Assembly: GCA_937858235.1 (NCBI GenBank)
Contig: CALLZZ010000528.1
Location: 1 to 12,748 of the forward strand
Direction of reading: 5' to 3'
Length of the DNA stretch: 12,748 bases
Source: an uncultured Clostridia bacterium
GTDB lineage: Bacteria; Bacillota; Clostridia; Oscillospirales; Oscillospiraceae
This document shows, in pieces, positions 1-7,525 of this stretch. The translations under genes were made by a program, and so were the position numbers. Numbering within the stretch: position 1 is the first letter of the stretch; each line of letters begins with the position of its first letter. The notes under the pieces were generated by a model. It worked only from the letters and a program-made list of their open reading frames with translations. It was not told the origin of the DNA and ran no database searches.

Positions 1-2052
1 GATGAAAGAGTTGAAAAATACAACGAGGAAAGAATCTATTCCATCATAAACAGCGGATGGGATTTAATAATTATCGATGAGGCTCACCGAGTAGCCGGTT
101 CCTCCGGTGAAGTGGCGAGGCATAAGCTGGGCCTTTTGCTATCGCAGGCTAGCTCTTATTTGTTGCTGCTTTCAGCAACTCCGCATAACGGTAAAACCGA
201 GCCGTTCCTGCGTTTGGTGCGCTTGCTTGATGAGGATGCCTTTCCAAATGCAAAATCTATTGTAAAGGAACAGGTTGCTCCGTACCTGATTCGGACAGAA
301 AAGCGTGAGGCCATCGATAACAACGGCAATAAATTGTTTAAAAATAGAATAACGCATCTTGTAACACTGAAATGGGATGAACGGCATACACTCCAGCGAG
401 AGCTATATGAAATGGTCAGTTCCTATGTTTCCAAGAGCTATAACAAGGCATTGCGAAACAAAAAGAAAAATATGTGTTTGATTTTCCTGCTCATAATTAT
501 GCAGCGAATGGTAACAAGCAGTACGGCCGCTGTAAGGCAAAGTCTTGAGAGACGTCTGAATGTTCTGCTGAATCAGAGTACACATATGGGCTCCCTGACC
601 GAAGAAGACCTTGATGATTTGGATATTGAAGATGGTGACGAAGAAGCTTTGGAAGCGATTTCCCTTAATATGAATGAGGAAATCGAGGAACTGCAGAGGA
701 TTATTGCTATGGCGAAGCAGGCTGAATTTCAGCATCCGGATGTCAAGGTTGAAAAACTAATCGATATCATTGATGAGATTTTGAGCGAAGACCATGAGCA
801 AAAAATTATAATTTTTACTGAGTTTGTGGCCACCCAGCAATATCTAATGAAACTGCTAGCAGGCAAAGGTTATACAGTAACCATTTTGAACGGCAGCATG
901 AACATAAATGAAAGAAATGAGGCTTTGCATGAATTTCGCAATAAGACCAGCATCTTTATTTCCACTGATGCTGGTGGTGAAGGTTTAAATTTGCAGTTTT
1001 CCAATATTATCATCAATTATGATTTGCCTTGGAATCCGATGAAGATTGAACAGCGCTGTGGTCGTGTGGACCGTATTGGCCAGCAACGTGATGTTCATAT
1101 CTACAATTTTATTGTTGATGACACAGTGGAAAATCGTGTGCGAGAGGTGCTCGAAGAAAAACTTTCCGTTATACTCAAGGAAATGGGTGTTGATAAATAT
1201 TCGGATGTTCTCGACAGCGAAGTGGCTGAGTACGATTTTACGGAAGTGTATATGAGATCCATCGGCAAGCCTAAAAGCATCGAGAATAATCTTTATCCGA
1301 TAGAATCAGAAATGAAGCAGCAGCTGGAAAACTCCAAGAAATATAAGGATATTATTAAAGAAGAAAAAGACTTGACCAAGCTGGTTGGTAAAGGTTCTGA
1401 TTTTGATGTTAATGCAGCTTTGCGCATGATGTGCACTTATTATGAATGTTGGCAAGGACGCGAGTTACATTTGATTGACCGAATTGGAATTAATAATGAA
1501 GAAATAGTAAGGCATCTTCGCACAAATATTTTGCAGGACAAAACATCTCCGCTGCTATCTGTTAGCATTAAAAACTTCCCGAATGAATCAGGATATTTTA
1601 TGCTGTGGGAGCTTTCAATTTCTGATGATGAAAGCGGCAAACGTATCATTCCAATTTTTGTGAATGAAGATTATGTGCTTCGGCCGATGGCCGGTAAGCG
1701 GTTGATGGATGTTTTCCTTGATGCAAACAGCGTGTTGACTGTTGGTACAGTTCCTAATATCAGTGAAGAAAATTATCAAAAGCTCGGAAAACTGAGTATG
1801 GATTTTGCGTATGAAACCTTTGTGGAACTAAAGGAAAAGCAAACTAAACTTAATCAAGAGAACTATAAAAAGTATATGTATGCGTTGAAACTACGAATGG
1901 ATGCTGCCGAACATATCGGAATTGAGAATATCCGAAGGTCACGTTTAGCAAAGCTGCAGATAGAAAAAGCCTTTATTGAGGCAGATTATAAAAAGGGTTA
2001 TCAGATATATCCTGACTTTAGACTAATGATTCTCGTAAGATTGGAGGCGTAG
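1..2052 (+). CDS. brxHII: SNF2-family DEAH helicase, BrxHII of a type 3 BREX system (5' partial)
   Basis: This is an ATP-dependent SF2 helicase/translocase of the HepA/RapA-like SNF2 group, cut by the left window edge. The frame is open from base 1, so the GTG at 112 is internal and not a start. Counting codons from base 1, one sees Walker B IIIDEAHR (DEAH 26-29), motif III SATPHNGK (58-65), an acidic insert near 200-230, motif IV IIIFTEF (269-275), motif V STDAGGEGLNLQ (from 321) and motif VI QRCGRVDRIGQ (351-361). Walker A lies upstream of the window. About 300 further C-terminal residues have no motif I recognise. The stop is two bases before the pglZ ATG, so the genes share an operon. In type 3 BREX the published order is brxF-brxC-pglXI-brxHII-pglZ-brxA, which fits; the BREX name therefore rests on neighbours as well as motifs. 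A RapA-like helicase of another defence system is the alternative. Confidence 0.82.
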   Translation, partial: DERVEKYNEERIYSIINSGWDLIIIDEAHRVAGSSGEVARHKLGLLLSQASSYLLLLSATPHNGKTEPFLRLVRLLDEDAFPNAKSIVKEQVAPYLIRTEKREAIDNNGNKLFKNRITHLVTLKWDERHTLQRELYEMVSSYVSKSYNKALRNKKKNMCLIFLLIIMQRMVTSSTAAVRQSLERRLNVLLNQSTHMGSLTEEDLDDLDIEDGDEEALEAISLNMNEEIEELQRIIAMAKQAEFQHPDVKVEKLIDIIDEILSEDHEQKIIIFTEFVATQQYLMKLLAGKGYTVTILNGSMNINERNEALHEFRNKTSIFISTDAGGEGLNLQFSNIIINYDLPWNPMKIEQRCGRVDRIGQQRDVHIYNFIVDDTVENRVREVLEEKLSVILKEMGVDKYSDVLDSEVAEYDFTEVYMRSIGKPKSIENNLYPIESEMKQQLENSKKYKDIIKEEKDLTKLVGKGSDFDVNAALRMMCTYYECWQGRELHLIDRIGINNEEIVRHLRTNILQDKTSPLLSVSIKNFPNESGYFMLWELSISDDESGKRIIPIFVNEDYVLRPMAGKRLMDVFLDANSVLTVGTVPNISEENYQKLGKLSMDFAYETFVELKEKQTKLNQENYKKYMYALKLRMDAAEHIGIENIRRSRLAKLQIEKAFIEADYKKGYQIYPDFRLMILVRLEA

Positions 2053-2054
2053 GA

Positions 2055-3596
2055 ATGTTCGGAAGCTATGTGTTTGAGAAATCTTCCGCAAAATATGTAG
2101 ATAGAATCCTTTTATTAGATGATGACAATTTGGATGAAACCACGAATTATAGTGCTAATTTCTTGGCGCAAGGTTTCGAAGTGGTAAAGTATACAGATGA
2201 CCTGAGTTTCCGAATTGAGTATGAGGAAAAGCTGAAGAATGACGGCAGTAAGATTGTCATCGTGGCCCAGTCGAAAAATTACATACCGTATGACATCAGA
2301 CGGAGGTTCTATGCTTATGCTATCTCGCTTTCTAGTTTGTTTCCAATGTTGGATGCAGATGTACTGGGAGAAAAATCAGCACTTGACCTTGATTTGCTTT
2401 GTTTAGCATATCAGTCGAACTTTGAAAATCTGCGGAAGCGAAATCAGACGGAACATTTTTTTAGAACAAAGGTTTACACTAAGGCCAATGTAAAAAACTA
2501 TCTGATGCATGCCTTGCGCAAATTGATGTCACTAATGAAGGTCACTAGTTCCTATAAGGATTGGTTGTCAGTCGTAGAAGAAAATATAGAATATAAGGCT
2601 TCGTTTGCAATCGCTGAAGAAAAAATAAAATATAAAGATTGGTTTGTAATTGCTGAAGAGAAAGCAAAAATTGATGTATTGGCGGCTCAATATGATATGG
2701 AAATTGATACATCTGAAATCAATCGCCGATTTAAAGATTATGTTATGACCCAGTTTGGCAAGCTATCTCAAATCATTGATAAGGACACACCAGTATTAAT
2801 TAGCAGGACGATGGAATATATCCACGAAAACAGCTCAAGGTTTGTGATTATCGTAATGGATGGTATGTCTGAGTTTGATTGGAATATCATTTCCACATCC
2901 TTACGTGATATTTCATACGAACAAACAGCAGCTTTTGCAATGATTCCAACGACTACATCTGTTTCGAGACAATGTCTGTTGTCCAACAAATATCCATGCC
3001 AGCTCATAGAGCCGTGGAAGCAGAGTAAGGAAAAGACTGAATTTATTGCATGTGCAAAAGAATTAGGTTATACCGGTGAACAGATAGGTTATGCTCGGGG
3101 ATATGATGCCGAATTCAGCTCATTCGTGAGATGTGGAGCAATCATCATTAATGATGTAGATGATATGGTTCATGCCCAGCGGCAAGGGCGACTAGGTATG
3201 TTTAATGATATCACAGTTCTGATGAATCAATCAAAACTGGTAGATACGACAAAACGTTTCTTGACAGCAGGTTATGATGTTTATATAACATCTGATCACG
3301 GCAATACGCCATGTATAGGATTAGGAAAACTTATGGGAACTGGCGTTGAAATGGAAACAAAGAGCCATAGAATGCTGGTGCTGAAAGACTTTGCAGATAA
3401 AAAAGAACTACTAGAAAAATACGGATTAATAGAATATCCGAAGTATTATTTAATGAAGGATTATGATTACCTTATGTGCGATGTTGGTGACTCTTTTGAT
3501 GCCAAAGGTGAAGATGTGATGACCCACGGCGGAATCACACTTGACGAGGTGGTTGTACCCTTTATCAAGATAAAGGCGGTGCAGAAAAATGGCTAA
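2055..3596 (+). CDS. pglZ: PglZ-domain protein (alkaline phosphatase superfamily), BREX core component
   Basis: PglZ is a core BREX protein with an alkaline-phosphatase-superfamily fold; its exact reaction in phage exclusion is not settled. The start ATG has GGAGG at 2043-2047, seven bases upstream. In the 513 residues the PglZ landmarks are clear: hydrophobic strand plus VMDGMSEFDW (first metal ligand D269), the TTTSVSR segment (299-305) where the nucleophile Thr/Ser is expected, TSDHGN (D414, H415) and the terminal HGGITLDEVVVPF (H491). This is the normal set of metal ligands, so the site looks intact. The N-terminal 160 residues are a separate domain. Residues 167-205 are three tandem 13-residue repeats joining it to the catalytic half. 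The protein is shorter than the type 1 BREX PglZ proteins (above 800 residues by recollection). The gene overlaps the next one by eight bases. Confidence 0.9.
   Translation: MFGSYVFEKSSAKYVDRILLLDDDNLDETTNYSANFLAQGFEVVKYTDDLSFRIEYEEKLKNDGSKIVIVAQSKNYIPYDIRRRFYAYAISLSSLFPMLDADVLGEKSALDLDLLCLAYQSNFENLRKRNQTEHFFRTKVYTKANVKNYLMHALRKLMSLMKVTSSYKDWLSVVEENIEYKASFAIAEEKIKYKDWFVIAEEKAKIDVLAAQYDMEIDTSEINRRFKDYVMTQFGKLSQIIDKDTPVLISRTMEYIHENSSRFVIIVMDGMSEFDWNIISTSLRDISYEQTAAFAMIPTTTSVSRQCLLSNKYPCQLIEPWKQSKEKTEFIACAKELGYTGEQIGYARGYDAEFSSFVRCGAIIINDVDDMVHAQRQGRLGMFNDITVLMNQSKLVDTTKRFLTAGYDVYITSDHGNTPCIGLGKLMGTGVEMETKSHRMLVLKDFADKKELLEKYGLIEYPKYYLMKDYDYLMCDVGDSFDAKGEDVMTHGGITLDEVVVPFIKIKAVQKNG
2553..2669 (+). 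repeat. Three tandem 39-bp repeats inside pglZ (13-residue protein repeat)
   Basis: Three consecutive 39-base units begin at 2553, 2592 and 2631. They encode YKDWLSVVEENIE, YKASFAIAEEKIK and YKDWFVIAEEKAK. The copies are diverged at the DNA level but align without gaps, and the sequence ends its similarity sharply at IDVL. The array lies between the N-terminal domain and the phosphatase-like domain of PglZ. The regular aromatic and Glu-rich pattern suggests a helical spacer whose length grew by duplication; this function is inferred. Confidence 0.85.
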
Positions 3597-4302
3597 GAGA
3601 GTTGGATTCACAAGAACAATCAAACCAAATTGGTTGAATAAGACTGTTGAGCTTGTATCAGAAGGGTTGAGCGAAGCAGATATTAGAGACCAATTGGATG
3701 AATACCTAAGTTTCGAGCTTAAGGATAAAACTAATATAGGAAAAGCGCGGAACATTCTCATGAACACTTGGGTGTATGAGAGTGAAGATTCTGTTTCGAT
3801 AAAGGAACCAGCGTTGATGCTTATCAAAAAATACCCAGAATACAGTCTAGCATTACATTGGTGCATGATGTTGATGGCCTATCCGGTTTTCACTGATATT
3901 TGTAAGCTGATAGGAAAAATGGCTGAATTTCAAGATGAGTTAACACTGAAGCAAATTAAACAGAAGCTATTTGATGAATGGGGCGAAAGCAGCACGTTGT
4001 TCTACTCAATTGATAAGCTGGTTGCCACACTGAAAAATCTTGAGGTTATGGTACCAACAAAACCGGGAGTATACCATATTAACAAGCATAAGACAGATAG
4101 ACCGGAAATCGTGAATTTTATGTTGTATGTAATGATGCTTGTAGATAATAGCGGATACTATTCATACGTTGAATTGAAGTCTTCTGTTTATCTATTTCCG
4201 TTTGATTATAAAGTTGAGAAGGAATATCTTTTAGGGGATGGAAGATTTGTAATGAACAACTTTGGCGGCGAGCTTTCAATTGCTCTGAATGACTGCTTAT
4301 AA
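3589..4302 (+). CDS. brxA: Probable BrxA-like protein, last gene of the type 3 BREX operon
   Basis: This is a 237-residue soluble protein starting inside the end of pglZ: the ATG at 3589 overlaps the pglZ TAA (ATGGCTAA), which indicates translational coupling. It has a basic, helix-rich N-terminus (VGFTRTIKPNW), a central helical segment (ALHWCMMLMAYPVF, about residues 88-101) and a following region that looks like a winged helix. BrxA (DUF1819) is a small DNA-binding BREX component of roughly 200 residues, and brxA is the gene that follows pglZ in type 3 BREX. The assignment rests mainly on order, size and general character, because I cannot see a diagnostic catalytic motif. It could be another small accessory BREX protein. 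The coding frame itself is secure: it has a coupled start and no interruption, and it ends in TAA. Confidence 0.62.
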   Translation: MAKRVGFTRTIKPNWLNKTVELVSEGLSEADIRDQLDEYLSFELKDKTNIGKARNILMNTWVYESEDSVSIKEPALMLIKKYPEYSLALHWCMMLMAYPVFTDICKLIGKMAEFQDELTLKQIKQKLFDEWGESSTLFYSIDKLVATLKNLEVMVPTKPGVYHINKHKTDRPEIVNFMLYVMMLVDNSGYYSYVELKSSVYLFPFDYKVEKEYLLGDGRFVMNNFGGELSIALNDCL

Positions 4303-4310
4303 CATAGATG

Positions 4311-4342
4311 GGTATATCAAGGTTAAACCTTTTAATTATACC
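4311..4342 (+). terminator. Nested hairpin behind brxA, possible weak terminator
   Basis: Eight bases after the brxA stop, GGTATA (4311-4316) pairs with TATACC (4337-4342), and inside it AAGGT (4319-4323) pairs with ACCTT (4327-4331). T-rich sequence follows, but not as a clean U-run directly after the stem, so termination would be weak. The 11-base word ACCTTTTAATT occurs at 4327-4337 and again at 4346-4356. It is placed where the BREX transcript should end. The rest of 4303-4416 shows no gene I can support. Confidence 0.3.
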
Positions 4343-4416
4343 AATACCTTTTAATTTTTCCTCGGTTGCCGACCAAGAGGGGATACAAAGACTGTGATGT
4401 GGAGGCGGCAAGGTAG

Positions 4417-4722
4417 TATCCTGCAGATCAAATATATCGGACCAGAGATAACCGTAGCTTCTGTAAGCTGCATGGAATCAGGCTATCAGGTCCAAAGCTT
4501 GGAAGGCCAAGCGAAACAGCAAAGGCAGATAAAAAGGTAGAATATCAGGATAATACAGATAGAATAGAAATTGAAAGAACGTTTAGCTTAAGCAAACGTT
4601 GTTATGGAATGGGGCTTATCCGAACAAAACTGGAAGAGACCACACTTACTTCTATCGCATTATCTGTATTCGTGACGAATCTTTTTAAGATTCAGACACG
4701 GATATTTTCTGCACTTAACTGA
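4417..4722 (+). pseudogene. IS5/IS1182-like DDE transposase, 3' remnant
   Basis: An uninterrupted frame of 101 codons plus TGA encodes the C-terminal end of a transposase. Recognisable family signatures are DQIYRTRDNRSFCK, HGIRLSGPKLGRP, the stretch TDRIEIERTFSLSKR with the catalytic-region Glu, and YGMGLIRTKLEETTLTSIAL, closing with a hydrophobic tail. This pattern is typical of the IS5/IS1182-type transposases common in Bacillota. A TAG at 4414-4416 closes the frame upstream, and only doubtful similarity (YKD, then YP-ADQ) continues left of it. The N-terminal three quarters, including the first catalytic Asp residues, and the left end of the element are missing, so it cannot be active. It separates the BREX unit from the druH-like gene and may mark the event that joined them. 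The internal palindrome GAATCTT/AAGATTC (4677-4693) lies in its coding sequence. Confidence 0.85.
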
Positions 4723-4737
4723 TGGCAAGTCAAAAAC

Positions 4738-4745
4738 AAAGGGGG
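4738..4745 (+). promoter_or_regulatory. Ribosome binding site that decides the druH start
   Basis: AAAGGGGG stands six bases before the ATG at 4752. The in-frame ATG at 4722 overlaps the transposase TGA and has no Shine-Dalgarno sequence before it, so 4752 is the better start. No convincing -35/-10 pair was seen in the 150 bases upstream. Confidence 0.6.
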
Positions 4746-4751
4746 CTCATT

Positions 4752-7508
4752 ATGGATATCGAAGTCGAGAAAGATATGCGCGTGTTTCACATAGCAATAA
4801 CAAAAGGAAAGCAATCTATTTCAGATTATCTGAACAAGATAGCTGCTATGCATCCGCTTTTAGGAACAGCCATTATCTCTGATAAGAATTTTAAGGTTAT
4901 TGAAAAAAAGGCCCGCGAAGCAATTAAACTTGCCCTCGATTATAGAAAATTGAAAGATTTTGCCTATCTTGCGATATTTCTAACTGTTATTCAGTATGCT
5001 AAAAGTTGGGATTATGCGGAAAGCAGCGGATTTTGGGCTTACATATCTGAGCAACTCGGTTATAAATACTCGCAGCCCCTTTATAGCATATTGACAGAAT
5101 CGGTTAAGAAAGCTTGTGAATGCTACAACCGAGTTTTTCTTAAAGCGTCAAACGGTGATAACAGCTATTATTCTACTGTGTTAGCACATGCAATCGCTCC
5201 GAATAAAAGCTTTTTTGCATTATGTGATTTTTTGCTTCGATTTTATAAAAACAATTTAGATTGTTCGGTTTATCCAGGTGACCCCGCAATCGATCGTATG
5301 GTAGAGGTACTTCGCGACCGCTGTAATGGCGCAACGATTGAGCAGGATGATGACATAAGAGGAAATGTGGGCGGTATCCAAGTTGGGATTCGTACACTTT
5401 TGTTGCAACGCTCCATCTACATGCGAACCTTTTTAGCAAAACTGCTTCAAAAAATTGATCTTCTACTTTCCGGTGATGAATTGGACAAAAATGACTATAC
5501 CAATGTCTTGCTCACTCAGTGGTATGCCGGCAAAATCACTGAAACAATTGCTACAAGGAGTGCGCCTGTTCATAAACACACAACCGATATCGCTTTCTCA
5601 TACGGCAAAGTCCGTATCGGATATATACTGGACGAGGACGGTGAACCTGCCTTGCAAGTTCCATCCATACGTTTGAACACCAACAACAATCCTACAATAG
5701 TGATTTATTCAGGTAATGTTGATATTTACAGGCAATCAATAGGCATTTACGGAAATGACTATGCGTGTACCTCCGAAGAAACCATAATACCGTTTTCAGA
5801 TTTGTGTGATGTAGATTTTCTAAATATGCGAGTTGAATTAACAGTTGATGGAAAGCAAATATACTCTTCAGAGCAAAATCTGGGAATAGGTGCACTTTTG
5901 TTCCGAGACAACAAGTCCTTGACGAGCAGGATGATTGATGAGGGAAATTACCTTCTGTTTGCCCCAAAAAGCGTAAGCGTCACATTCCAAGGCGATGTTG
6001 AACGCCAACGCCGTCCATATTTTGCGCAGCTTTACGATGTTTATCTGCAAGGTGAAGCTTCTGTATATGTCAATAGTACGTTGTTGTGTTGCTCTCGCCC
6101 GCCGATAGGTTCATTGCGATTTAAACTGCAGCAATCATCATCGGATTATGTGGTTGATGGAATCGACTACCCGATTTATGCACGCAGCACATTTTCTATT
6201 GCAGCAGTTGGGCAATTTCTGGGTAATAAACTTTTCGCAACGACTGATAATGGAGATATCCTTTCCATCAACTCCGAGGAGAATGACGTATATTCAGTAG
6301 AAATTCCTGTTGCGAACGGTTGTCATACTGTATCATTGAATGACGGTGAGCCAGGCAGAATTTTAGATGAAGTGAGGTTCTGCCTTACTGACACCTTTGA
6401 AATTAGCTTTGACAGGCCTTACTATTTTGAAAATTCAGATGATGGTACTCTCTGGATTAAAATCAATGGGGAGAAATTTGAAGTTCCACTTACTAACAAT
6501 AATAGAAAAGCAAAGTTTCGGTTCAAAGAGGGAGAAATTGTCGTTCAAATCCCTCGAATTAAGTTATTTCTTGACGGTCAGTCGCTCCCAAAAAGCACAG
6601 TATGGAGAGGAGCAATTTCGCCGCCATCGAAGTTATGGGTAAATTGCACGGATACCTTGAATGTATCGCTCTCATTAGGTGAAAATACTCTGCTTAAAGC
6701 TGATATTCCCAGCGGGTTTGAGTATGCCATAGGTAATGCAGTACAGGCAGTTGATGAAACAACAGAAAAGCAGTCGGTAGACTTATTCATTGAAGGGAAT
6801 AGGCATCATCTGTTTGACATCGCCTTTAAGCCATGTCTAATATCCACACCACTTTTCAATTTGAACAGAGGAGTTTTAAAGTGGCTTAACCCTCAATGCT
6901 TTATAGGAGATAGTGCAACAAAACTGAGAATATCCTTTCGGCCAAAACATGGCATACCTATCACTATCTTCATGGAACAGAGTGAGCACATACTTAGTAA
7001 TAATTTCCCAGAGCTTTCCGAGCAATATAAGTATGAGGTTTCCGCTATTACAGATACGACGTTTGGCAAAAGCGAAGTTTGTATTAGCAAAAACACAATT
7101 ATTTTTGGCAATCGGTCAGAGGTAATCTTCCGAGGTGAAACCCTGCGGGTATCACGGGTTATTGAGGAAGGCAACTTCGTTGATATCAAGCCGTTCTTCA
7201 TAGAAAAAATTAATTTTATTGGCAAGGAAAACCTTGGATACACAGACTTATGTGGAGAATATCCCCATTATGTAGGCAAATTGTTCTTTCTAACTCGCAA
7301 CGGCAAGCGATATTTCGACGACTTAAATCCGGTCGATATATACCTCGTAAATGAAAACGCTGGTTTTTTACATATTACGTTTGACCGGGGCGAGGGGCTC
7401 TTCATTGACAAAAGGAGTGAGTATATGCCAGAATTATTCAAACATCGCGATCCGCCGCCTAAGTTTGCTCGTTTCTTCACTTTTCCTGATTATTTCGAGT
7501 ATAAATAA
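4752..7508 (+). CDS. druH: Large protein of unknown fold, probable DruH of type III Druantia
   Basis: This is a 918-residue protein with no nucleotide-binding, nuclease, methylase or protease motif that I recognise. Roughly the first 260 residues look helical (repeated segments such as KAREAIKLALDYRKLKDFAY and FFALCDFLLRFYKNN). The remainder is rich in short alternating hydrophobic stretches and Gly/Asn turns, suggesting several beta-sandwich domains. No signal peptide or membrane segment is apparent, so it is probably cytoplasmic. The stop is 17 bases before the start of the giant DUF1998 helicase, which has its own AAGGAG, so the two form an operon. Type III Druantia is defined as exactly this pair, druH plus druE, and DruH has no characterised domain; that is the reason for the name. 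The call depends on context more than on internal motifs. An unnamed partner protein of another DUF1998 helicase system is the alternative. Confidence 0.58.
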   Translation: MDIEVEKDMRVFHIAITKGKQSISDYLNKIAAMHPLLGTAIISDKNFKVIEKKAREAIKLALDYRKLKDFAYLAIFLTVIQYAKSWDYAESSGFWAYISEQLGYKYSQPLYSILTESVKKACECYNRVFLKASNGDNSYYSTVLAHAIAPNKSFFALCDFLLRFYKNNLDCSVYPGDPAIDRMVEVLRDRCNGATIEQDDDIRGNVGGIQVGIRTLLLQRSIYMRTFLAKLLQKIDLLLSGDELDKNDYTNVLLTQWYAGKITETIATRSAPVHKHTTDIAFSYGKVRIGYILDEDGEPALQVPSIRLNTNNNPTIVIYSGNVDIYRQSIGIYGNDYACTSEETIIPFSDLCDVDFLNMRVELTVDGKQIYSSEQNLGIGALLFRDNKSLTSRMIDEGNYLLFAPKSVSVTFQGDVERQRRPYFAQLYDVYLQGEASVYVNSTLLCCSRPPIGSLRFKLQQSSSDYVVDGIDYPIYARSTFSIAAVGQFLGNKLFATTDNGDILSINSEENDVYSVEIPVANGCHTVSLNDGEPGRILDEVRFCLTDTFEISFDRPYYFENSDDGTLWIKINGEKFEVPLTNNNRKAKFRFKEGEIVVQIPRIKLFLDGQSLPKSTVWRGAISPPSKLWVNCTDTLNVSLSLGENTLLKADIPSGFEYAIGNAVQAVDETTEKQSVDLFIEGNRHHLFDIAFKPCLISTPLFNLNRGVLKWLNPQCFIGDSATKLRISFRPKHGIPITIFMEQSEHILSNNFPELSEQYKYEVSAITDTTFGKSEVCISKNTIIFGNRSEVIFRGETLRVSRVIEEGNFVDIKPFFIEKINFIGKENLGYTDLCGEYPHYVGKLFFLTRNGKRYFDDLNPVDIYLVNENAGFLHITFDRGEGLFIDKRSEYMPELFKHRDPPPKFARFFTFPDYFEYK

Positions 7509-7525
7509 AGTAAGGAGATGTTTCA

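Noticed and set aside
112..2052. GTG at 112 as the true start of the helicase gene
   Set aside because: The frame is open from base 1 and encodes the DEAH Walker B motif upstream of 112, so the gene begins outside the window.
4360..4380. Imperfect hairpin CCTC-GGT...ACC-GAGG as a terminator
   Set aside because: There is no T-run after the stem on either strand in the required direction; the T-run precedes it on the plus strand.
4677..4693. Palindrome GAATCTT-TTT-AAGATTC as an operator or terminator
   Set aside because: It lies within the transposase coding frame and encodes ordinary family residues; there is no U-tract after it.
4722..4751. Upstream ATG at 4722 overlapping the transposase TGA as druH start with coupled translation
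   Set aside because: There is no ribosome binding site before it, and coupling to a transposase relic is improbable; the ATG at 4752 has AAAGGGGG at good spacing.
6893..7243. Minus-strand open frames opposite the helicase, pglZ and druH genes
   Set aside because: They lack ribosome binding sites, have low-complexity or unnatural residue composition and lie entirely opposite genes with clear motifs.
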